Assembly (NCBI RefSeq): GCF_020535245.1
Contig: NZ_CP084911.1
Span: 446,001 to 510,000 of the forward strand
Length of the DNA stretch: 64,000 nucleotides
DNA from: Asticcacaulis sp. AND118
Lineage (GTDB): Bacteria; Pseudomonadota; Alphaproteobacteria; Caulobacterales; Caulobacteraceae
Direction of reading: 5' to 3'
Below the pieces are notes generated by a model. The model was not told the DNA's origin. It did not search any database and worked only from the letters and a program-made list of their open reading frames with translations. Position 1 is the first letter of the stretch; each line of letters begins with the position of its first letter. Positions 45,609-52,704 of this stretch are shown piece by piece. A program made the translations under genes and the position numbers.

Positions 45609-45623
45609 AGAACAAAATGTTCT
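45609..45623. promoter_or_regulatory. 15-base palindrome at the start of the first XRE gene
   Basis: AGAACAAAATGTTCT (arms AGAACA/TGTTCT, three-base centre) lies one base upstream of ATG 45607. The same 15 bases stand at the same distance before the paralogue's start. It is probably the autoregulatory operator of these repressors, and as RNA it would fold into a hairpin against the start codon. Confidence 0.7.
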
Positions 45624-45686
45624 TTTTGCCCCCTTAATTACATGAATTTATTGTAGATATCTCAGTACAATATGTAGTTCCGTGTG

Positions 45687-45995
45687 CTATTTTTTTGACG
45701 CGCTATCCGCAAAAGAAATTAGCATCTTTATTTGATCATCGCTGAGTGATTTGCAGACCTCGGTGAGCTGCTCTATCAAAAGTGACCTTTCGCCTTCATC
45801 AAACCCGAGCAAAATGTTAGGAGAAGTGTTTAACGCTATCGCTATTTTGACAAGATTTTCGTAATTGGGGCGGCTGCGGCCACTTATATAATGGCCATAC
45901 CGGCGAGTATCCAACCCACATAATTTTGCAGCCTCCGCATTTGAAATGCCCAAGGCTTTTGATCTTTCTTTCAGTCTCTCAGCGAAGCGGATCAT
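45687..45995 (-). CDS. XRE-family regulator (second of a paralogous pair)
   Basis: This 102-residue protein has the same architecture as its neighbour: HTH (LKERSKALGISNAEAAKLCG, RRYGHYISGRSRPNY) followed by a helical tail ending SFADSASKK. ATG 45995 is preferred over an upstream TTG because it matches the paralogue's start relative to the palindrome. The two genes are in tandem, 79 bases apart. Regulators of this kind control transfer genes in integrative elements (QseC in ICEMlSymR7A is an example), so a role in element control is plausible. Confidence 0.83.
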   Translation of the reverse strand: MIRFAERLKERSKALGISNAEAAKLCGLDTRRYGHYISGRSRPNYENLVKIAIALNTSPNILLGFDEGERSLLIEQLTEVCKSLSDDQIKMLISFADSASKK

Positions 45996-45996
45996 C

Positions 45997-46011
45997 AGAA
46001 CAAAATGTTCT
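45997..46011. promoter_or_regulatory. 15-base palindrome at the start of the second XRE gene
   Basis: AGAACAAAATGTTCT is identical to the sequence at 45609-45623 and is also one base before the start codon (ATG 45995). Identical sequence and spacing in two diverged paralogues point to a conserved binding site. Confidence 0.7.
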
Positions 46012-46093
46012 GAAATTCCCGGTTGCGATATGTACAAGTTGGTCCGTTTAATCTACAAAGTGTTCCATTAAAACGACTTAAAGGGCGTTGAAG

Positions 46094-46750
46094 ATGGTGC
46101 ACGTTTTCGACCCGGATCGTAGGCAAGGTGCCTGCCACCTTGTCCAACCGAGCAACTGGGTGCGCGGTGTTGACCGTTGGTTCGCAGACTTCGTTGTGGT
46201 CCATGAGCGCAGTTATCTGCGGCTGGCCCGGCGGATGATGGGGGATGCCGAGGCGGCGCGTGATCTGTTGCACGATGCCTACGCCAATGTGCTGGACGGG
46301 GAGGGGTGGCGCTCGATTGAAAACCCTCGTGCCTATGTCATGCGCACCATCTTCAATCTGGGGGTTCAGCGCATTCGTCGCGCCCGGGTGGTGGCGTTTC
46401 AGGCCCTGCCGGACTTTGAGACTTTGGAGTTTTCTTCGTCCGAGCCTGATGGCTTTCAGGCCGTGGCCATACGCGAGCAGTTGAAGGTCGGCTTGGCCGC
46501 CCTGAATGGGCTGCCCGATATGACGCGACGCGTGCTGATGATGCGCCGTTTGGAAGGGCTGCCGGTCAAAGAGATCGCCCGGCTTTTGGGCATGACGGTC
46601 AAAGGCGTGGATTACCACATCGCCCGCGGCGCCTATCAGTTCTCCAAGGCGGTCGAAGCGGCCGGGCTGGAAGGCCTTGGGCCGCTCGCGCAGGGCGGCG
46701 TCGTGGGCACACCGCGCGCCCTCCGTCGGTCTTCGCGCGACAGCGATTAG
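46094..46750 (+). CDS. ECF sigma factor of a lasso-peptide-type uptake module
   Basis: This 218-residue protein has region 2 (RSYLRLARRMMGDAEAARDL, LHDAYANVL) and region 4 (LNGLPDMTRRVLMMRRLEGL, VKEIARLLGMTVKGVDYHI). ATG 46094 was used; a TTG six bases before is weaker. Followed by FecR and a TonB-receptor gene, it controls uptake of an external ligand. The same sigma-FecR-receptor-isopeptidase order is known next to lasso peptide clusters in Asticcacaulis and related genera. Confidence 0.9.
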   Translation: MVHVFDPDRRQGACHLVQPSNWVRGVDRWFADFVVVHERSYLRLARRMMGDAEAARDLLHDAYANVLDGEGWRSIENPRAYVMRTIFNLGVQRIRRARVVAFQALPDFETLEFSSSEPDGFQAVAIREQLKVGLAALNGLPDMTRRVLMMRRLEGLPVKEIARLLGMTVKGVDYHIARGAYQFSKAVEAAGLEGLGPLAQGGVVGTPRALRRSSRDSD

Positions 46751-46829
46751 ACTGTAACCCTGAATTGAATTATGCTCTGATCGACAGCGCGCCCGGCGCG
46801 GTTTCGGGCCCTCAAAGGGGGGCAAACGC

Positions 46830-47783
46830 ATGACATCCGAATCTTCGACATCCGTCGATGACATTATGGAGACCGCCTCACAGTGGTTTGCCCGCATGGA
46901 CAGCGGCGAGGGCGATCAGGCCGCCTTCGAGGCCTGGCGTACCGCCGACCCGCGCCACGCGGCCGCCTTCGCCCGCATCTACGCCTCCATGCGCCAGATG
47001 GAACGCCTGCGCGGTCTGGCCGATCCGGAGCCGGTTGAGGTTCAGGTATCGGCTCCGTTGGCGACGCGGCGGCGCGTGTTGCAGATAGGCGGCGCAGCCG
47101 CCGTTGTGACGGTCGCCTCATTGGCGGGCATGGCCCTGTTCGCCCTGACCAGTGGACGCGTCGAAGCCGCCACCCGCGTCGGTGAGCGCAAGACCGTGGC
47201 CTTCCCCAATGGCGGTGAGATCGAACTGAACACCGACAGTCGGGCGGCCTGGAAGATCAAAGGCGACGAACGAACCTTGTGGCTGAAGCGCGGGGAAGTC
47301 GCCGTGAAGGTTCCGGTGTCCGGCCGCGGCCTTGAGCTGAAAGCCGGACCGCATGCCGCGTCGCTGGGGCCCGGAGAATACATCGCCCGGCTGCGCGACA
47401 ACTCACTCGACATCATCAGTCTCGCCGGCACCGCCACCGTATCCCAGGAAGGAGCGGCGCCCTTGCGCGTGAACGCCCATCAGGCGGCCATCCTCATCAA
47501 AGGGCAGGAGCGGGTCCGGCCCGTCTCGACCAACGATCTCGATTTTCTCACCGGGTGGCGCACCGACGAACTGGTGCTCAACGGTCAGGTCCTCAGCGAA
47601 GTCGTCGAAGAATATAACCGCTATCTCGACCGCAAGATCATCATCGCCAATCCGGAACTCGGCGCCATCCAGCTGGGCGGCCGTTTCACCAACCGCGATC
47701 CGGCTCGGCTTCTGGCCGGGCTTGAAATCTCCTTCGGCATCCATGTGACGCAGCAGGACAACACCATCATTCTTTCGCGATAG
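46830..47783 (+). CDS. FecR-family anti-sigma/sensor protein
   Basis: This 317-residue protein has a DUF4880 N-terminus (FEAWRTADPRHAAAFARIY), a membrane helix near 90-110 (GGAAAVVTVASLAGMALFAL) and a periplasmic FecR domain (RKTVAFPNGGEIELNTDSRA) with a C-terminal STN-like part (RLLAGLEISFGIHVTQQ). AAAGGGGGGC precedes the ATG. It transmits receptor occupancy to the preceding ECF factor. Confidence 0.9.
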   Translation: MTSESSTSVDDIMETASQWFARMDSGEGDQAAFEAWRTADPRHAAAFARIYASMRQMERLRGLADPEPVEVQVSAPLATRRRVLQIGGAAAVVTVASLAGMALFALTSGRVEAATRVGERKTVAFPNGGEIELNTDSRAAWKIKGDERTLWLKRGEVAVKVPVSGRGLELKAGPHAASLGPGEYIARLRDNSLDIISLAGTATVSQEGAAPLRVNAHQAAILIKGQERVRPVSTNDLDFLTGWRTDELVLNGQVLSEVVEEYNRYLDRKIIIANPELGAIQLGGRFTNRDPARLLAGLEISFGIHVTQQDNTIILSR

Positions 47784-47897
47784 TCAGCGTTTTCCGTGTA
47801 GGGATCAAATCCAGCGTAAAAGTGTAGGGTAAGCCCTCGTATTTTTATCAAGCGGTCCAGTGTCACACGAGTGACATATCAATCAGGGGATACCGCT

Positions 47898-50498
47898 ATG
47901 TCCGTTTCACGCACCACACTCCGTAACCGCGTCTCTGTCTGCACCCTGTCACTGGCCCTCTTCCTCGGCACCGCCGGGGCCATCGCCGCCGAGGATAGAA
48001 AAGTCTATGTCATCGAGGCCCAGTCCACGGCGGCGGCGCTCAACGCCTTTGCACGTCAGTCGGACCTCCAGCTCATGTTCGACTACGCCGAAGCCGCCCG
48101 CACCACCGCTCCGGTGCTCAAAGGCAGCTACACCCGCAAGGAAGCGCTGGCGATCCTTCTGGCCAATACGCGCTTTGAGGTGGGCTCGGAAGACGCGGCC
48201 GTCATCTATCTAAAGGTGTCGGAGAGACAAGGCAGTACAAGTGCCACCGCTGTCGAACCCGAACCCACCGAAGTGATCGTGACCGGGACGCGCATTCGTG
48301 GACGCGAACCGACCTCGCCGGTCACTCGCCTGACGCAAGCCCAGATCCAGATGGGTGGGCACGCCGATCTCGGAGAAATGGCCCGCGCTCTTCCTCAAAA
48401 TTTCGGGGGTGGGGCCAATCCCGGTATCGCCGTCGGGACGCCGGACCTGCGCAACAGCAACAATAACGCCGCCTCCACCTTCAATCTGCGGGGCCTCGGT
48501 CCCGACGCGACCCTGACGCTTCTGAACGGCAATCGTCTGGCCTACGACTCCATCGGTCAGGCCGTGGACGTCTCCGCCGTTCCGCTGGCCGCCGTCGATC
48601 GGGTGGAGATCGTCACCGACGGGGCCTCAGCCCTCTATGGCTCCGATGCGGTCGGCGGCGTCGTCAATATCCGGCTCAAGCGTGATTTCGAGGGTGTGGC
48701 GGTCGCCGCCCGCTACGCGGCGTCCACCGAAGGCGGGAACGCGCAGAAGGGGGTGTCCCTGACCGCCGGACGCGCCTGGACCGACGGTGGCTTCCTGATC
48801 GCGGCCGACCTCAGTGCCCACTCAGGCCTCTACGCCCGTGACCGGACATATACCCGAACCCTCGACGCAACGACGACCCTGATCCCGCAACAGGACGCGC
48901 GACTTCTCGTCCTGACCGGCCACCAGCGTCTGACATCGGCCTTGTCCTTCAGCATCGATGCCCTCCTGAGCGAGCGTAAATCCCTGTTCACCAAGGCCAA
49001 CGACGTCGGCGTCACCTACCTCGACAACGGCTCCAGGGAGACCCCGCGTGTGCGCTCCTACAGCCTCTCTCCACGCCTGAGCCTTGACCTGGACGGGGGA
49101 TGGCAAACCTACTGGAGCGCGACCGTCGCAGAGGACAAGACCGAACTGCATACCGACGCCTATCTTGCGTCCACGCGCACCGCGACCTATCCGGGCCGCT
49201 ACCTCAATCGGACTGTGGTGAGTGAAGTCGGGGGCGAAGGTCCGGTGTTTTCGACGGCGGCCGGTAGCGCCCGGCTGGCTCTGGGAGCCGGGTACCGCAA
49301 AATCGATCTCGACGGCTATCTCGCCTTTGAATACGTCAGCGGCTTCTCCATCGTCGCGACGGACTTCAAACGCGGGCGCACCTCTCACTACGCCTTCGCG
49401 GAACTGTTCGTGCCGGTCGTCTCCGCCCTTCAGGACGTACCCGGCGTGCGTCAGCTATCGCTAACAGGGGCGGTTCGAACCGAGCGCTACAGCGGTGCCG
49501 ACAGCGTCACGACCCCCAAGATCGGAGTGGTCTATGCGCCCGTCAACGGCGTGGACCTGAAGGTCTCGTGGGGCAAGTCCTTCAAAATGCCGACCCTCTA
49601 TCAGAGCTACAGAGGCGAATTGCCCTATCTGATGGACACCAGCCTCATCAGCACGACCACGCCCGCGGGCAGCACCTTCCTCTACCTCGATGGCGCCAAC
49701 GAGCACCTCGACCCCGAAACCGCCGAAACCTGGGTGGCGACCGCCGCCCTTCGACCGGGTAGCGTGCCGGGCCTTCGGCTGGAACTCAGCGCCTTCGATA
49801 TCGCCTACCGCGACCGCGTCATGCAACCCATCCTGTCCCTGTCCGGCGCCCTGCAGAACCCGGCCTACGCCGGGTCAGTGTTTCTGAACCCGACACCGTC
49901 GCAGGTTGCCGCAGCCATTGGGGACATGGCGCGCTTGCGTAACTACAGTAGCGGTGTCTTCGACGCGGCGAAGGTGGTGGCGATTGTCGATAACCGTGAA
50001 CAGAACGTGTTTCGGCAGGCGATTTCCGGCTATGACCTCTCCGTGCAGTATGGAAGGCCGTGGCAGGGGGGCAGTCTCGGGATCAATGGCACGCTCAGCT
50101 ACCTGAAAAGCCGTCAGACGCTTGACGCCAATGGCGCCGGCGAAACCCTGGCCGGAACGATCTTCAACCCGCCGCATTGGCGTGGACGTTTCGGTGCCAG
50201 TTGGCAATCGGACAGCCTGACCCTCGCAGGGTTCGCCAACTATGTCGGTGCCTTCGACGACGATCGCTTCGGAAGCCACCGCCATATCGCCGCGCAGACA
50301 ACCTACGATGCCACCGTGCAATATCGCTTCACCGGTGCCACCGATCGCGGCGTTTCGGTCTCACTTTCCATTCTCAATCTGTTCGACGAGACACCGGAAA
50401 CCATCCGCACGGCAGCCGCCTTCTATGTGCCCTACGACGCCACCAACCACGCGGCCTCTGGACGCGTCGTCTCCCTCACCTTAGGGACGCGCTGGTAA
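47898..50498 (+). CDS. TonB-dependent receptor with STN domain, lasso-module type
   Basis: This 866-residue protein has a signal peptide ending A-I-A-A-E near 32 and an STN domain at 35-110. The plug (TGTRIRGREPTSPVTRL, LLNGNRLAYDSIGQAVDVSA, ALYGSDAVGGVVNI) and a beta-barrel ending in SLTLGTRW with terminal Trp follow. In lasso systems this receptor imports the peptide, which the isopeptidase then opens. The next gene starts one base after its stop and encodes an isopeptidase N-terminus. ATG 47898 is set by the signal peptide. Confidence 0.92.
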   Translation: MSVSRTTLRNRVSVCTLSLALFLGTAGAIAAEDRKVYVIEAQSTAAALNAFARQSDLQLMFDYAEAARTTAPVLKGSYTRKEALAILLANTRFEVGSEDAAVIYLKVSERQGSTSATAVEPEPTEVIVTGTRIRGREPTSPVTRLTQAQIQMGGHADLGEMARALPQNFGGGANPGIAVGTPDLRNSNNNAASTFNLRGLGPDATLTLLNGNRLAYDSIGQAVDVSAVPLAAVDRVEIVTDGASALYGSDAVGGVVNIRLKRDFEGVAVAARYAASTEGGNAQKGVSLTAGRAWTDGGFLIAADLSAHSGLYARDRTYTRTLDATTTLIPQQDARLLVLTGHQRLTSALSFSIDALLSERKSLFTKANDVGVTYLDNGSRETPRVRSYSLSPRLSLDLDGGWQTYWSATVAEDKTELHTDAYLASTRTATYPGRYLNRTVVSEVGGEGPVFSTAAGSARLALGAGYRKIDLDGYLAFEYVSGFSIVATDFKRGRTSHYAFAELFVPVVSALQDVPGVRQLSLTGAVRTERYSGADSVTTPKIGVVYAPVNGVDLKVSWGKSFKMPTLYQSYRGELPYLMDTSLISTTTPAGSTFLYLDGANEHLDPETAETWVATAALRPGSVPGLRLELSAFDIAYRDRVMQPILSLSGALQNPAYAGSVFLNPTPSQVAAAIGDMARLRNYSSGVFDAAKVVAIVDNREQNVFRQAISGYDLSVQYGRPWQGGSLGINGTLSYLKSRQTLDANGAGETLAGTIFNPPHWRGRFGASWQSDSLTLAGFANYVGAFDDDRFGSHRHIAAQTTYDATVQYRFTGATDRGVSVSLSILNLFDETPETIRTAAAFYVPYDATNHAASGRVVSLTLGTRW

Positions 50499-50499
50499 C

Positions 50500-51300
50500 A
50501 TGACCTTCAAACTCTGGTGGGCAGGCGCGGCGATCGCCGCGCTTGCCGGGCCGGTCGCTGCCTTGGCGGCCGACTGCGACACTCTGCCCCCTTCAGTGCC
50601 GGCGACCGACACGCCCCGGACGGTGAGCGCCGACGATCTGCTTCGTCTGCGCGATATCGGCCCTCCGGGAGAACTCGCAGGCCTTCCCGGCAATCTCGGC
50701 GTTTCCCCCGACCATAAGCACGTGGCCGTGGTGTTACGTCAGGCTGATCCGGACCAAAACCGATACTGCACGGGGCTTTTCGTCGTTCCCTTGGACGGCG
50801 CAGGGCAGGTACGCTTTCTCGGGTCGGCCGGTGAGCCTCTTTACGCGAGCATCAACTTCTGGGGTATTCCCGACTACCCCAGCGGAGCGACCGTGCCGAT
50901 CACCCCCAAATGGTCGCCCGACGGCAAGAAGATCGCCATTCGGGTGCGTGAGGCGGGGCGCATTGCCGCCGCTGCACCGGTCGCTTTGCCAATTGAGTTG
51001 ACATTGGGAGCAAATGCGCAAACTGGAATAACTGTGTACCATGGCGTAAAAGGCTCAGCGAGTATTTACTCGGGAATTACAAATAATATGACCCTTCGGG
51101 CCGCTCAGCATGGAGTGAAGTTCGACAGCCTTGAAACGGTCGCGGAAGGACTTACAAGAGGTCAAGCCCGTGCGATTGAACAGGCGTTAATAGTGCGCAG
51201 TAAAGGGATTAACATAAGAAATTCTATTAGCCCGAATCACCCGTATTACAAACAAGCGGTGGAATGGGGTGAGGGCGCACTAAAAAGTATGGGATATTGA
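50500..51300 (+). CDS. Chimera: lasso-peptide isopeptidase N-terminus fused to a GIY-YIG-like toxin tip
   Basis: This 266-residue protein has a signal peptide (AAIAALAGPVAALAAD). Residues 25-150 then match Atxe2-type lasso isopeptidases: LLRLRDIGPPGE, SPDHKHVAVVLRQADPDQ, ITPKWSPDGKKIAIRV. The serine-peptidase domain that should follow (over 500 residues) is missing. From about 150 the base composition turns AT-rich. The protein ends like polymorphic-toxin tips of the URI/GIY-YIG group: ITVYHGVKGSASIYSGITNN, RAAQHG, LTRGQARAIEQALI, NSISPNHPYYKQAVEWGE. The fusion is in frame, so a secreted nuclease-like product could be made. An immunity-like gene follows 2 bases later. Confidence 0.72.
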   Translation: MTFKLWWAGAAIAALAGPVAALAADCDTLPPSVPATDTPRTVSADDLLRLRDIGPPGELAGLPGNLGVSPDHKHVAVVLRQADPDQNRYCTGLFVVPLDGAGQVRFLGSAGEPLYASINFWGIPDYPSGATVPITPKWSPDGKKIAIRVREAGRIAAAAPVALPIELTLGANAQTGITVYHGVKGSASIYSGITNNMTLRAAQHGVKFDSLETVAEGLTRGQARAIEQALIVRSKGINIRNSISPNHPYYKQAVEWGEGALKSMGY

Positions 51301-51302
51301 GA

Positions 51303-51791
51303 ATGGTTGCCACTAACTTTCAGTACATAAAGAAATCCAACAAACCACTATCAGTTGGTGATGTGTTTACTTTTAATGTAGCGGGAGTTGGTTTTCTTTA
51401 TGGATCCGTTATTTTTGCTAATATTGATTTTCCAAATGCGCCAACGCCCGGATCGAATCTCATATATATATACAATATGGTGACCGATGGTATCTGTTTA
51501 GATTTGCCGTCCCTAAAACCTAATAATCTGCTGTTGCCGCCTATTTGGACAAATCGAATGGCGTGGACAAAAGGATTTTTTCAGAACATTGGAGAAATCA
51601 ATTTGGATGCTGAAACTACTTTAAGGCGATATTGCTTTTACAGTGTGCTTCGAAAGGCACATGTTAATGAAGTTGGTGACTTGATACCAGCGAAGGTGGA
51701 GCCTTGCGGGACGTGGGGCTTGGCTAGCTATCGGCTTATAGATCAAATGGTTAGCGATGCGTTAGGTATAGAGCGTGCTCGCGAAGGGTAG
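51303..51791 (+). CDS. Imm26-like immunity protein
   Basis: This 162-residue, AT-rich gene begins after the toxin tip. It opens with KKSNKPLSVGDVFTFNVAGV, then GSNLIYIYNM and LLLPPIWTNRMAWTKGFFQ, the layout of Imm26 immunity proteins (a basic K-P-x-x-G-D-x-F start and a W-T-x-G-x-F motif). Such proteins block the cognate toxin in the cytoplasm. ATG 51303 is used rather than the TTG at 51297. Pairing with the upstream tip supports both calls. Confidence 0.7.
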   Translation: MVATNFQYIKKSNKPLSVGDVFTFNVAGVGFLYGSVIFANIDFPNAPTPGSNLIYIYNMVTDGICLDLPSLKPNNLLLPPIWTNRMAWTKGFFQNIGEINLDAETTLRRYCFYSVLRKAHVNEVGDLIPAKVEPCGTWGLASYRLIDQMVSDALGIERAREG

Positions 51792-51889
51792 AGTTTGATG
51801 GGAAAATGAGCGCACATTCTCTTGGAATGTATGTCGATATTCAGCTTGGTGACCAAACAAGGAATTGGATTTTCTCGGCTGCAAGACGA

Positions 51890-52200
51890 TCCCGCCTTTT
51901 TGGCCCGCATGCGGACTACGAACGCGTTCCATTTTTTCATGCCCGCGCGTTTTTCGGGCATATAGTTCCAACGGTCGTAGTTCTTCGAACTTACATCCTG
52001 AAGGGCATGGTTCTGCAAGCGATCTCGTATTTCCTTCGTAACGCCGGCCTTACCCGCGAGGCTCTTCGTCAGGTCTTCACCAGAACCATCACCGAGACTT
52101 CGATCCAAGCTTGGGTCGATGTATCCAGGTTGATCCACTCGGCATTTCCGCAGGGCCCAATCCCTAAGGAGACGTCGCCCAGATGAAACTTTAGGGTGCT
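51890..52200 (-). pseudogene. Decayed tyrosine integrase
   Basis: One frame gives LAGKAGVTKEIRDRLQNHAL, then SSKNYDRWNYMPEKRAGMKK (51890-52081), the His box and catalytic Tyr of tyrosine recombinases. A different frame just upstream gives NLDTSTQAWIEVSVMVLVKT, which resembles the middle of the same kind of integrase. The Arg-rich boxes between are missing, so this is a deletion-scarred remnant. It lies between the toxin/immunity pair and the conjugation operon. Confidence 0.55.
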
Positions 52201-52704
52201 TTTGCTATATTTTACAGAATTTTACTGATGGGCACCGGTAGTCATAAAAAATTTAGTGGGGAAAAGAAACGCAAGACGCGAACATTGGCCTTCACAAGTG
52301 TGTATTAACAATCTGCAACGCGGAACGAAAAGGTGGGCAACTATCCAGCTATCCGTCGAAACGGCGGTACGGTATAATGAGGCCGTAATAAGCAGCAAAT
52401 GGAATGGCAACATTTCGTAAATTTCAAACTTTCAATTCCTCGGGGCTATAATCAACATGCGAGTTTGAAAAGATTGGAAACAGGAAAGGTTCTTGAGATC
52501 AGAACCCTGATATCTGGGCCGCCCTCGTGATCTCGCACGGCTGGAGAAGGCCCGCCCGCATCCATAATTTTCCCAGTGCTCACATTAAGCTTGGGCGATC
52601 CAGGTCCAGACGGGTGCATACCGGCATCTAAGGGGTACAGACGGGCTATCTGCGATTCCCGGTGAGACCGCCATCATAGCGCAAGTCGTTCTCGGACCTG
52701 CGCC
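52201..52704. other. 504-base region before the conjugation operon
   Basis: No gene is supported. The left part (52200-52480) is AT-rich and belongs compositionally with the toxin/immunity insert. The right part returns to high GC and should contain the promoter of traG. I saw no tRNA, strong hairpin or direct repeat that would mark an att site or oriT. Confidence 0.5.

Noticed and set aside
44400-46090. Search for a lasso-peptide precursor or B/C genes next to the uptake module
   Set aside because: No short frame with a suitable leader and core peptide and no B or C homologue was seen; the space is filled by the DUF2285 and XRE genes.
51743-51889. Extension of the integrase frame to the left into the immunity gene
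   Set aside because: Residues beyond MRAKKAGSS show no integrase similarity and overlap the Imm26-like gene on the other strand.
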